Below, one piece after another: positions 1-8,236 of a stretch of DNA of 64,000 nucleotides. Every line of letters begins with the position of its first letter. Position 1 is the first letter of the stretch. A program made the translations under genes and the position numbers. The notes beneath the pieces were generated by a model. The model had not been told where the DNA came from. It did no database searches and saw only the letters and a list, made by a program, of their open reading frames with translations. The DNA comes from an uncultured Christensenella sp. (GTDB taxonomy: Bacteria > Bacillota > Clostridia > Christensenellales > Borkfalkiaceae). The stretch spans positions 62,001-126,000 of the forward strand of contig CAJTPJ010000002.1 in NCBI GenBank assembly GCA_910578145.1, read 5' to 3'.

Positions 1-2
1 AT

Positions 3-1166
3 TTATTGGGTTACCGCCATTACGCCGACGACGTCGTGGAAAAGTTTATTGAAAAATCCATAGAAAACGGCGTGGGCGTGGTACGATTGTTCGACGCTTT
101 AAACGACCCGCGTAACCTTGACGCTTCGGTAAAAGCAATAAAAAAATACGGCGCGGGCGGAAAATGCGTATGCGAATGCGCAATTTCTTATACGACCAGC
201 CCCGTTCATACCACCGAATACTTTGTTAACCTAGCAAAACAGTTTGAGGATATGGGCGCGGACAATATTTGTATAAAAGATATGGCAAACCTTTTGTTGC
301 CGTTTACTGCTTACGAGCTTGTAAAAGAGCTTAAATCTAAACTTCGCCCTGAAACTAAAGTGCATTTGCACACCCATAATACCACGGGTACGGGCGATAT
401 GATTTATTTAATGGCTATACAGGCGGGCGTGGATATAGTGGATTGCGCGTTATCTCCTTTGGGGAACGGCACGTCTAACCCCGCAACCGAGCCGCTTTTG
501 GCAACTTTAAAAGATACTCCGTACGATACGGGTATAGAAATGGAAAAATTATTGCCTGCGGTTACGCACTTCAACAAAGTTGCGGCAAGGCTTGAAAAGG
601 ACGGTTTCTTAAATCCGAAAGTTCGCAGAGTAGACATAAATACGCTTTTATACCAAGTTCCGGGCGGTATGCTTTCAAACCTTATGAACCAGCTCAAACA
701 GGCAGGCAAGGAAGAAAAACTTACCGAATGTCTTGCCGAAGTACCCGTTGTCAGAAAGGACTGCGGATATCCGCCGCTTGTAACTCCCTCAAGCCAAATC
801 GTGGGCACACAAGCCGTGTGGAACGTGCTTTTAGGCAGGTATAAAACCATTACGGCGCAGTTTAAAGACCTTATGTTGGGCAAATACGGCGCAGTGCTTG
901 GCGAAAAGAACCCGGAAGTAGTTAAGGCTTGCCAGAAAGACGGTGAAAAAATAATTACTTGCCGTCCTGCGGATTTGATTGAAAACGAAATGCAGTCGCT
1001 TACGCAAAAAGTTAAAGACGACGGTTTTTACACGCAGGAAGAAGACGTGCTTTCGTACGCGCTTTTCCCCGAAGTTTCAACAAACTTTTTTAAATGGCGT
1101 AAGGCAAAAAACGATGGTATTGATAGCGATTTAGCTAAAAATCCTAACAAAGTTTATCCCGTATAA
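3..1166 (+). CDS. Oxaloacetate decarboxylase / pyruvate carboxylase carboxyltransferase subunit (5' truncated by window edge)
   Basis: This is the carboxyltransferase subunit of a biotin-dependent decarboxylase or carboxylase, which moves a carboxyl group between oxaloacetate or pyruvate and carboxybiotin. The frame is open to the left edge, so the N-terminus is missing. The visible part keeps the TIM-barrel features: the lysine of IKDMA that is carbamylated in the family, and the metal-binding His-x-His of HLHTHN about 30 residues later. The protein ends at KVYPV with no C-terminal biotinyl (MKM) domain, so the biotin carrier must be a separate protein outside the window. A perfect hairpin lies just after the stop. 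Oxaloacetate decarboxylase alpha, pyruvate carboxylase subunit B and transcarboxylase 5S cannot be told apart here. Confidence 0.88.
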   Translation, partial: LLGYRHYADDVVEKFIEKSIENGVGVVRLFDALNDPRNLDASVKAIKKYGAGGKCVCECAISYTTSPVHTTEYFVNLAKQFEDMGADNICIKDMANLLLPFTAYELVKELKSKLRPETKVHLHTHNTTGTGDMIYLMAIQAGVDIVDCALSPLGNGTSNPATEPLLATLKDTPYDTGIEMEKLLPAVTHFNKVAARLEKDGFLNPKVRRVDINTLLYQVPGGMLSNLMNQLKQAGKEEKLTECLAEVPVVRKDCGYPPLVTPSSQIVGTQAVWNVLLGRYKTITAQFKDLMLGKYGAVLGEKNPEVVKACQKDGEKIITCRPADLIENEMQSLTQKVKDDGFYTQEEDVLSYALFPEVSTNFFKWRKAKNDGIDSDLAKNPNKVYPV

Positions 1167-1170
1167 TATA

Positions 1171-1197
1171 ACGGCGCGGACTATTTGCCCGCGCCGT
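1171..1197 (+). other. Perfect hairpin between the carboxylase subunit and the flavoprotein gene
   Basis: A 9-bp perfect stem (ACGGCGCGG at 1171-1179 with CCGCGCCGT at 1189-1197) encloses a 9-nt loop. No U-run follows, and the 3' side runs into the GUGAGG ribosome-binding site of the next gene. It may be a weak terminator, an mRNA-stabilising hairpin, or a modulator of downstream translation. Confidence 0.6.
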
Positions 1198-1208
1198 GAG
1201 GTTTATTA

Positions 1209-2432
1209 ATGAGTAAAGTAGCAGTAATCGGCGCCGGAGCCGCAGGGCTTACGGCGGCGTACTTTGCCGCAAAAAACGGTAATGAAGTTACCGTTTTCGA
1301 GAAAAATGAAAAAAGCGGAAAAAAGATATATATAACGGGTAAAGGTAGGTGCAATGTAACGCACGAATGCACACCCGACGAATTTTTAACGAACGTAGTT
1401 TCAAACCCTAAATTTCTTACGGGCGCTATCTATGCGTTCTCTCCCGAAAGGTGCGTTAAATTTTTTGAAGACGGCGGACTGCCGCTTAAATTAGAGCGAG
1501 GCAATAGGTATTTTCCCGTTTCCGACAAGTCGAGCGACGTTATAATATGTCTTGAAAAATACTGTAAATCGGCTGGTGTTTCCTTTAATTTTAATGAGCA
1601 AGTTAAGAAAATTACACTTTTGCATAGTACTATATCACACATAATAACAGTAAAGGGCGAGTATTCATTTGATAAAGTCGTAGTATGCACGGGCGGGCTG
1701 AGTTATCCGGCAACGGGGTCTACGGGCGACGGATATAATTTTGCAAGAGAAGCGGGGCACCATATCGTGCAGATTAGACAGGGGCTTTGCGGACTTAATT
1801 TAAAGGGCGATTATTTTAAGCAAATGCAGGGACTTACGTTAAAAAACGTAAATTTAAGCGTGTTTTTTGGCAATAAAAAAATAAAAGACTTTTTTGGAGA
1901 ACTGTTATTTACCCATTTCGGAATTTCAGGACCCACGGTTTTATCGGCGTCGAGCATAATTAACAGGCTTGATTTAAAGCAAGTAAAACTTTCGCTTGAT
2001 TTAAAACCTGCGCTCGGCGACAAAGCGTTAGATAAAAGACTGATAAGAGATTTTGAAAATTACAAAAATAAGACGATTGCAAACTGCCTTAAAGAGCTTT
2101 TACCGGTTGCTTTAATCGGCGAAACGCTTAAAAGAAGCGGAATTTCCGTTGAACAAAAAGTAAACGGCGTAACTAAGGCCCAGCGTGCGGCAATAATTTC
2201 CGCAGTTAAAAATTTTGAAATGAACGTGGCTTCGCTTAGAGATTTTACCGAAGCGATAATAACGGCAGGCGGGGTTGACGTAAAAGAAATTAATCCTAAA
2301 ACTATGGAAAGCAAATTGGTTAAAGGATTATATTTTTGCGGCGAAGTGCTTGATTTGGACGCTTTTACAGGCGGTTATAACCTGCAAATAGCGTTTTCAA
2401 CGGGCTACGCTGCGGGCACTAATATATTTTAA
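1209..2432 (+). CDS. HI0933/BaiN-family NAD(P)/FAD-dependent oxidoreductase
   Basis: A flavoprotein of the HI0933 (TIGR00275, BaiN-like) family, 407 aa, the usual length. The N-terminus has a clear dinucleotide-binding fold (VIGAGAAGLTAAYFAA, residues 5-20) followed by the family signature GKKIYITGKGRCNVTH. The C-terminus has the second FAD-binding signature (CGEVLDLDAFTGGYNLQIAFSTG). The substrate is unknown; one family member, BaiN, was reported to act on bile-acid intermediates. It stands directly before the chorismate mutase-CMP kinase gene (10-nt gap), as is common in Clostridia, and is likely co-transcribed through to ispH-rpsA. The start follows GTGAGG by about 8 nt. Confidence 0.9.
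   Translation: MSKVAVIGAGAAGLTAAYFAAKNGNEVTVFEKNEKSGKKIYITGKGRCNVTHECTPDEFLTNVVSNPKFLTGAIYAFSPERCVKFFEDGGLPLKLERGNRYFPVSDKSSDVIICLEKYCKSAGVSFNFNEQVKKITLLHSTISHIITVKGEYSFDKVVVCTGGLSYPATGSTGDGYNFAREAGHHIVQIRQGLCGLNLKGDYFKQMQGLTLKNVNLSVFFGNKKIKDFFGELLFTHFGISGPTVLSASSIINRLDLKQVKLSLDLKPALGDKALDKRLIRDFENYKNKTIANCLKELLPVALIGETLKRSGISVEQKVNGVTKAQRAAIISAVKNFEMNVASLRDFTEAIITAGGVDVKEINPKTMESKLVKGLYFCGEVLDLDAFTGGYNLQIAFSTGYAAGTNIF
1622..1633. repeat. GCATAGTACTAT, partial palindrome (copy 1 of 3)
   Basis: Shares the 11-mer CATAGTACTAT with the copies at 28486 and 47838; the palindromic part is 10 bp. It encodes HSTI in the flavoprotein. Confidence 0.5.
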
Positions 2433-2442
2433 GGGAAACGTT

Positions 2443-3450
2443 ATGAAAGCAATACGCGGAGCAACGACAATAACCAAAGACGCGGCGGAAGAAGTAAAGT
2501 CGGCGGTTGGCGAACTATTAAATGAGATTTACAGGCGCAACGCTTTAAGCGGCGACGAAGTTATTAGTATTCAGTTTACTAATACTGCCGATATCCGTTC
2601 GTACTATCCTGCCAAAGCTGCAAGGGAAGCAGGTTTTTTCAGCGCACCGCTATTTTCCGCGCAAGAGCCCGAAATAAACGGGGCGCTGCCTCTTTGCATA
2701 AGAGTTATGTTGTTGGTTGAAAACGACAAAACGCCCGTTCACGTTTATCTCCGCGGCGCGGCGACTTTAAGAAAGGATATAACAGAAGTAATAAATATTG
2801 CGTTAGACGGACCTGCGGGTGGTGGTAAAAGCACCGTTTCAAAGTTGGTTGCAAATAAGTTGAATATACTTTGTTTGGATACGGGCGCAATGTATCGCGC
2901 TTGCGCTTTAAAGTTTTTAAACGATGACGTTAATATCAATGATATTAATGAAGTGGAAAAGGCAGTGGCTCGGCTTGATTTGCGAGTGGAATATAAAGAC
3001 GGAAAGCAACTTACTTTGCTTAACGGCAACGACGTTTCCGCCGAAATACGAAAAAACGAAATATCTATGCTCGCTTCCACGGTTTCCGCGTTAGAAAGCG
3101 TACGAAACAAAATGGTGGAATTGCAACGTGAAATTGCAGCAAACACTTCGTGCATACTCGACGGACGGGATATAGGCACAAACGTGCTCCCCAACGCTAA
3201 ATATAAGTTTTATCTTACGGCGAGCGACGACGTTCGCGCAGAAAGGCGGTGCGGCGAGCTTTTGGCAAAGGGGCAAAGCGCCGATTTCAACCAAATAAAA
3301 AATGAGATTATAAAGCGAGATTTACAGGATAAAACGCGTAAAATTGCGCCTTTAAAGCAGGCGGATGACGCGATTTTTATAGATTCTTCGCTTATGACGG
3401 CGGAGCAGGTAGCCGATTTTATAGTAAATAAAATTCAGGAAAAGATATGA
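2443..3450 (+). CDS. Fusion: AroH-type chorismate mutase + (d)CMP kinase
   Basis: One open frame of 335 aa holds two enzymes. Residues 1-115 are an AroH-class chorismate mutase, with MKAIRGATTI, the active-site region QEPEINGALPLCIRVM and VHVYLRGA; it converts chorismate to prephenate. Residues about 117-335 are cytidylate kinase, with P-loop GPAGGGKS (123-130), DTGAMYRA and LDGRDIGT; it phosphorylates CMP and dCMP. No ATG, GTG or TTG occurs in frame at the junction, so the kinase cannot have its own conventional start. An SD-like AAAGGA at 2772-2777 before the junction may be a relic of a separate gene. The stop overlaps the plsC start by 4 nt. The separate genes aroH and cmk are neighbours in many Clostridia, so fusion is plausible; a sequencing indel is the alternative. 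Confidence 0.88.
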   Translation: MKAIRGATTITKDAAEEVKSAVGELLNEIYRRNALSGDEVISIQFTNTADIRSYYPAKAAREAGFFSAPLFSAQEPEINGALPLCIRVMLLVENDKTPVHVYLRGAATLRKDITEVINIALDGPAGGGKSTVSKLVANKLNILCLDTGAMYRACALKFLNDDVNINDINEVEKAVARLDLRVEYKDGKQLTLLNGNDVSAEIRKNEISMLASTVSALESVRNKMVELQREIAANTSCILDGRDIGTNVLPNAKYKFYLTASDDVRAERRCGELLAKGQSADFNQIKNEIIKRDLQDKTRKIAPLKQADDAIFIDSSLMTAEQVADFIVNKIQEKI

Positions 3451-4094
3451 AAGAGAAAAAAACCAAACTTTATAAATGGTTCAGATTTATGCGGGGGGTA
3501 TATTTCGGGTTTGCAAGCCTTGTTTACCCCATAAAAAAGCACGGACATACGCAAAGATTTGACGACCGTTCTTATATAATCGTCGGCAACCATAAAAGCG
3601 TGCTCGACGTAGTGCCGCTTGCAATCTGCACGCACGAGCCCGTTTACTTTATGGCTAAAAAAGAATTAGCTGAAAAGAAAATAGGCAGATGGTTTACCAA
3701 AAAGTGCGAATGTATTCTCGTTTCCCGCGACGGTAACGATGCCCGTGCTATAATGCAGGCGATGAAATACTTGAAAGAAGGGAAAATTTTGGGCATTTTC
3801 CCCGAGGGAACGCGCAACAAAACGGACGAACTTTTTCTGCCATTCAAAAGCGGTGCCGCCGCGCTTGCAATTAAAACGCGCACGCCCGTAGTTTTAATGG
3901 TGCAAACCAAAAAGATGAAAGCGTTTAGAAAATCACACGTATATTACAGCGAGCCCTTTGAGTTTACAGAATTCTACGATAAAAAACTTACCCCCGACGA
4001 CGTGGCGCGGGCGGACGAAATTCTGCTTGAAAAGATGACGGCTGCATACCGCGAACTTGAAAAAATATTAAATTCCAAGAAAAAGAAGAAATGA
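3447..4094 (+). CDS. plsC: 1-acyl-sn-glycerol-3-phosphate acyltransferase
   Basis: A PlsC-family acyltransferase of 215 aa that adds the second acyl chain to lysophosphatidic acid in phospholipid synthesis at the membrane. The catalytic block is NHKSVLD (NHxxxxD motif), with the second conserved block FPEGTRNK. The N-terminal segment around residues 10-25 is hydrophobic and could associate with the membrane. The gene overlaps both neighbours by 4 nt (ATGA), showing translational coupling with the cmk fusion upstream and ispH downstream. The order cmk-plsC-ispH/rpsA is conserved in Clostridia. Confidence 0.93.
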   Translation: MKEKKTKLYKWFRFMRGVYFGFASLVYPIKKHGHTQRFDDRSYIIVGNHKSVLDVVPLAICTHEPVYFMAKKELAEKKIGRWFTKKCECILVSRDGNDARAIMQAMKYLKEGKILGIFPEGTRNKTDELFLPFKSGAAALAIKTRTPVVLMVQTKKMKAFRKSHVYYSEPFEFTEFYDKKLTPDDVARADEILLEKMTAAYRELEKILNSKKKKK

Positions 4095-6193
4095 AAATAA
4101 TTCTTGCAAAGCACAGCGGGTTTTGTACGGGAGTACGGCGCGCCGTGGACACGGCTATGAACCTTAATCCTGAAAACGCGTACGTGCTAGGTGAAATAAT
4201 TCATAACGAAACGGTGGTTAAAGCTATCCGCGACAAAGGGCTGATAACCGTAGACAGCCTTGACGAGCTTCCCGACGGCTGTACCGTTGTATTTCGCTCG
4301 CACGGAGTGCCGCAAAATTATTACGGTATTTGCGAAAGAAGGGGTATAAAAGTTATAGACTGTACCTGCGGTTTTGTGAAACGCACGCAAAGCATAGTTA
4401 AAGAGCAGTATGCGCAGGGTAAGCATATCGTCATAATCGGCGAACCGGCCCACCCGGAAGTAATTGGATTGCTCGGTTGGTGCGACAACAAAGCGACGGT
4501 AGTTAGCTCACCTGACGACGATTTTTCGGGTTTTGCTCAAAAAAACGTGTGCGTAGTGTGCCAAACGACCTTTTCAGAGCAAAAATTTGAAAAAATTATT
4601 AAAAATATTAGAAAAGTCTGTGAAAAAACAGTTGAAGTTTTTAAGACGATTTGTTATACTACTATAAGACGACAGAACGAGGTGGAAGAACTGTCGAAAA
4701 AGTGTGAAGCGATAGTCGTTGTTGGCGGGCTTAACAGCAGTAACACCAACAAACTGTACGAAATTGCCGCAAAGCACTGCAAAAACGTACTAAGGCTTTC
4801 CTCTGCGGAAAGTTTAGATATTACAAAAATAAAAAATTATAAGAGTTTAGGTATTGTCTCGGGGGCGTCAACACCCGACGAGCAAACCCGGGAGGTTCTT
4901 TTTAAGATGGCAGAAAACACAGAAGTTAAGGCAACTAATCCTACTATGGACGACGTAGTTGCTAAAATCGACAACGAGTCGAAGTTCAGGAGAGGACAGA
5001 CTGTTCAGGCAACCATTTCGCAGGCTACTGCGGAGGGCTTGCAAATTCTCCTGCCTTTCTCGAAGAAGGAAGTCGCTTTAAGTAAAGACGAGCTTGACTG
5101 CGAAGACTACAACGCGGCTGACTACGCTTCAAAGATAGGCGAAACTATCGAATTGCTTGTCGTAGAGCTCAAACCCAGCCTTAAATTGTCGCAGAAGATG
5201 ATTAAGGTTTTACAGCAGGAAGAGGCACTCAGCGCCGAGATAGAGGGCGGTAAGGAATTTTCGGTTGTATGCACGGGCTCTAACAAGGGCGGACTCGTCG
5301 CTCAGTTCGGTACTTATTCGGTTTTCGTTCCCGCAAAAGAAATTCGTCCCGGTTTCGTCAAAGACCTTGCTAAATACGAGGGTAAAACTTTAAGACTCCG
5401 CGCTATCGAAATTAAGAGAAACGGACATAAGAAAGAAATTATCGCTTCACAGCGCGTTATTTTACAGGAAGAGCGCGACGCCAAAGACGCAGCAAGGCTT
5501 GAAAAAGAAAACGAGTTTTTTGCTAACATTCAGGTTGGCGACGTTGTTGAAGGCAAGGTTGAAAGAGCGACGGGTTTCGGCGCATTCGTTTCCGTAAACG
5601 GTTTCGATTGCCTTGCTCATATTTCCGACCTTTCTTGGACGGGCGTTTCCAACGTTACCGATGTTCTTGAAATTGGCAAGTCTTACGAATTTATCGTTTT
5701 GAAAATTGACCCTGAAAACAAAAAAGTTTCCATAGGTTATAAACAGCTTCAGCCCCAGCCTTGGGACCTTGCGGACGGCAAGTATAACGAAGGCGACGTA
5801 ATTCACGGCAAAGTTGTAAGAATAGTACCTTTCGGCGCTTTCGTTGAAGTTGAAAAGGGAATTGACGGACTTGTTCACGTTTCCCAGATTACACACGAAA
5901 GAATTGAAACTCCCGCAACCGTGCTTAATGTTGGCGACGAAGTAGACGCTAAAATTATTGCGGTTGACACCGTTGCAAGAAAGATGAATCTTTCCATCAA
6001 AGCGCTTCTTCCCGAAAACGAGAGAAGAAAGCACGGTGATGAAAACGAGGGCGAAGAAGCAGCGCCTAAGAGAGGCGGTCGCGCTCCCAGAAGAGCGGTT
6101 AATTCTGAAGACGAACTTTCTACCTGGAACGAAGGTAGCATAGGCGGTACTTCCATTGCCGATTTGCTTGCAAACGCTAAAAACAACAAGTAA
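4091..6193 (+). CDS. ispH: IspH (HMBPP reductase) fused to ribosomal protein S1-type domains
   Basis: A 700-aa bifunctional protein known from Clostridia. Residues 1-275 are IspH, the [4Fe-4S] enzyme making IPP and DMAPP at the end of the MEP pathway. Its cluster cysteines are Cys12 (HSGFCTGVRR), Cys93 (DCTCGFV) and Cys188 (KTICYTT), with HPEV carrying the conserved glutamate and the closing GASTPDEQ. The rest contains four S1-type OB folds, the last two clearest (VGDVVEGKVERATGFGAFV and EGDVIHGKVVRIVPFGAFVEV). A basic/acidic low-complexity tail follows. At the junction, GGAGG (4891-4895) lies 11 nt before an in-frame ATG (4907, MAENTEVK), so an S1-only product of 428 aa could also be made. 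Confidence 0.93.
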   Translation: MKIILAKHSGFCTGVRRAVDTAMNLNPENAYVLGEIIHNETVVKAIRDKGLITVDSLDELPDGCTVVFRSHGVPQNYYGICERRGIKVIDCTCGFVKRTQSIVKEQYAQGKHIVIIGEPAHPEVIGLLGWCDNKATVVSSPDDDFSGFAQKNVCVVCQTTFSEQKFEKIIKNIRKVCEKTVEVFKTICYTTIRRQNEVEELSKKCEAIVVVGGLNSSNTNKLYEIAAKHCKNVLRLSSAESLDITKIKNYKSLGIVSGASTPDEQTREVLFKMAENTEVKATNPTMDDVVAKIDNESKFRRGQTVQATISQATAEGLQILLPFSKKEVALSKDELDCEDYNAADYASKIGETIELLVVELKPSLKLSQKMIKVLQQEEALSAEIEGGKEFSVVCTGSNKGGLVAQFGTYSVFVPAKEIRPGFVKDLAKYEGKTLRLRAIEIKRNGHKKEIIASQRVILQEERDAKDAARLEKENEFFANIQVGDVVEGKVERATGFGAFVSVNGFDCLAHISDLSWTGVSNVTDVLEIGKSYEFIVLKIDPENKKVSIGYKQLQPQPWDLADGKYNEGDVIHGKVVRIVPFGAFVEVEKGIDGLVHVSQITHERIETPATVLNVGDEVDAKIIAVDTVARKMNLSIKALLPENERRKHGDENEGEEAAPKRGGRAPRRAVNSEDELSTWNEGSIGGTSIADLLANAKNNK
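4907..6193 (+). other. Possible internally initiated S1-only product of the ispH fusion
   Basis: An ATG at 4907 stands exactly where IspH homology ends and the S1 region begins. It is preceded by GGAGG with an 11-nt gap, slightly longer than ideal. Initiation here would give a 428-aa free S1-like protein in the same frame. This is inference from the sequence alone. Confidence 0.4.
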
Positions 6194-6207
6194 TTAAATA
6201 AAATATA

Positions 6208-6236
6208 AAACTCCGCTGTAACCGGCGGAGTTTTTT
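6208..6236 (+). terminator. Rho-independent terminator after ispH-rpsA
   Basis: Stem AAACTCCGC (6208-6216) pairs with GCGGAGTTT (6225-6233), followed by a T-run. It closes the operon that begins at or before the flavoprotein gene. Confidence 0.9.
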
Positions 6237-6300
6237 GTTTAACTCAATTAAAAGGCGGTTATAGAATAACTGTATTTAAATTGTTTTTTAGAGGTAACTT

Positions 6301-8109
6301 ATGAAAAGAGAAGGCAACATTAAAATTTCAAGTGAAAATATGATGCCCATTATAAAAAAATGGCTCTATTCCGACAAAGATATCTTTTTAAGAGAGATAG
6401 TGGCAAACGGTGTGGACGCCATAACTAAACTTAAAAAGTTGGTAAATATGGGCGAAGCCACGTCGGACGACGAAGAATATTGCATAAAAATTTCCGTTGA
6501 TAAAAAAGCTAAAACGCTTACCGTAGAAGACAACGGCATAGGTATGACGGCGGAAGAAGTTGAAAATTATATTACGCAAATTGCTTTTTCGGGCGCTTCC
6601 GACTTCATTAAAAAATACGAAAACGCCGGCGGCGACGGAATTATAGGGCATTTCGGTTTGGGCTTTTACTCGGTTTATATGGTTTCTGAAAACGTGGAAA
6701 TTTTTACGAAATCCTATAAAGACGCACCCGCGGTGCATTGGGAATCGGACGGTAACGCAACTTATTCTATAGAAGAGTGCGATAAATTAACGCGCGGAAC
6801 TAAAATAGTTTTGCACGTTTCTGCGGCAGAGAAGGAATTTCTTGAAGAAAACGCAGTTAAAAACCTCGTAAAAAAATATTGCTCGTTTATGCCCTACAAT
6901 GTTTACGTTAATTACAAGGGCGATGGCAACGACCAGCCGTTAAATTCAACGGTACCTATGTACGTAAAAACTCCCAAGGACTGTACGGACGAGGAATACA
7001 AAAAATTTTATACCGATACTTTTATGGATTATACCGACCCTATTTTCTGGGTTCACCTTAATATGGACTATCCGTTTAAACTTAAGGGTATTTTGTATTT
7101 CCCCAAAGTAAGAAACAAAGTAGAACTTGAACGCGGCAAAGTAAAACTTTACTGTAATCAGGTATTTATTGCCGACAATATTAAGGAAGTAATTCCCGAA
7201 TTTCTTATGCTTTTAAACGGGGTAATAGATTGTCCCGATATTCCGTTAAACGTTTCCCGCAGTTTTTTGCAGAACGATAAGCAAGTTCAAAAAATAAGCA
7301 AGCACATCACTAAAAAAGTCGCAGATAAACTGGTTGCGCTTTTCAAAAACGACAGAGAAAAGTTTGAAGCGTGCTGGGACGACGTTGCAAATTTTGTTAA
7401 ATTCGGGTGCATTAAAGACAAGGATTTTTATGAAAAAGTTAAAGAAATTATAATTTACAAAGATATAAACGGTAAGTTTATTACTTTGAACGACTTGACG
7501 GGCGATGCGGTAGAGCAAACCGAAACTGACAAAAAAGAGCCTAATACTGTTTACTACGTTTCCGACTTGCAACAGCAGGCGCAGTATGTTAAAATGTTTA
7601 AAGACGAGGGGCTTAACGCGATAATTTGCGATAATTTTATTGACCCTCATTTTCTCAGCTTTATGGAATATTCCGCGGCGGATAAGTACAGATTTATGCG
7701 AATTGACGCGGATATTAACGGCGCGTTGAAAAGCGGCGAGGGTGCGGATGACAGCGTAATAATCGATATTTTCAAAACCGCGCTTTCGGACGATAAGTTG
7801 ACGATAAAGACGGAAGAACTTAAAAACAAGGAAGTACCCGCCATTATTACCGTAGACGAGTATATGCGCAGGTATAGCGAAATAGGACAGTTTTACGGAA
7901 TGAGCGACGGTGAAATAGCGAAAACCGTTATTGTAAATACTGCCAATCCCGTAGTTGAAAAACTTAAAACTCTCGACGGGGAAAAGCGTGACTTCGTAGC
8001 AAATTATATTTATACGCTTGCGCTTTCGGCATATAAAAAATTGTCTCCCGAAGAGCTTGATAAATTACAAAAAGATAGCTTAAAGTTACTTTCATATTAT
8101 ATAGACTAA
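6301..8109 (+). CDS. htpG: Molecular chaperone HtpG (Hsp90)
   Basis: An Hsp90-family ATP-dependent chaperone, 602 aa, close to the bacterial norm. The N-terminal GHKL ATPase is clear: catalytic Glu32 in REIVANGVDAI, ATP-lid and binding motifs EDNGIGM (residues 76-82) and GHFGLGFYSVYMV. The middle domain contains the conserved segment LNVSRSFLQ. The usual NASDA motif reads NGVDA here, keeping the Mg-coordinating Asn36 and Asp39 but with altered residues between. GAGG precedes the ATG by about 7 nt. It is a single-gene unit between two terminators. Confidence 0.95.
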   Translation: MKREGNIKISSENMMPIIKKWLYSDKDIFLREIVANGVDAITKLKKLVNMGEATSDDEEYCIKISVDKKAKTLTVEDNGIGMTAEEVENYITQIAFSGASDFIKKYENAGGDGIIGHFGLGFYSVYMVSENVEIFTKSYKDAPAVHWESDGNATYSIEECDKLTRGTKIVLHVSAAEKEFLEENAVKNLVKKYCSFMPYNVYVNYKGDGNDQPLNSTVPMYVKTPKDCTDEEYKKFYTDTFMDYTDPIFWVHLNMDYPFKLKGILYFPKVRNKVELERGKVKLYCNQVFIADNIKEVIPEFLMLLNGVIDCPDIPLNVSRSFLQNDKQVQKISKHITKKVADKLVALFKNDREKFEACWDDVANFVKFGCIKDKDFYEKVKEIIIYKDINGKFITLNDLTGDAVEQTETDKKEPNTVYYVSDLQQQAQYVKMFKDEGLNAIICDNFIDPHFLSFMEYSAADKYRFMRIDADINGALKSGEGADDSVIIDIFKTALSDDKLTIKTEELKNKEVPAIITVDEYMRRYSEIGQFYGMSDGEIAKTVIVNTANPVVEKLKTLDGEKRDFVANYIYTLALSAYKKLSPEELDKLQKDSLKLLSYYID

Positions 8110-8113
8110 GTAA

Positions 8114-8150
8114 AGAACCGCCTAATTTGAACAGGCGGTTCTAATTTTGT
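8114..8150 (+). terminator. Rho-independent terminator after htpG
   Basis: A perfect 10-bp stem (AGAACCGCCT at 8114-8123, AGGCGGTTCT at 8133-8142) is followed by AATTTTGTT. Confidence 0.88.
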
Positions 8151-8199
8151 TAATTTGTGTAATTATTGTAAAATATTTGCATTTTTTTTAGTTTGAGTA

Positions 8200-8228
8200 T
8201 TGAAAAAGCGTGATAATTGTGATAAAAT
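8200..8228 (+). promoter_or_regulatory. Promoter of the glycogen operon (probable leaderless transcript)
   Basis: The -35 is TTGAAA (8200-8205), the spacer 17 bp, and the -10 TAAAAT (8223-8228) with an extended TG at 8220-8221. The glgB ATG at 8237 begins only 8 nt after the -10, so transcription would start within 0-3 nt of the start codon. There is no Shine-Dalgarno sequence. Confidence 0.75.
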
Positions 8229-8236
8229 AAAAGCGT

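Noticed and set aside
404..883. 159-codon antisense frame inside the carboxylase gene
   Set aside because: Opposite a gene with intact catalytic motifs; no start signals.
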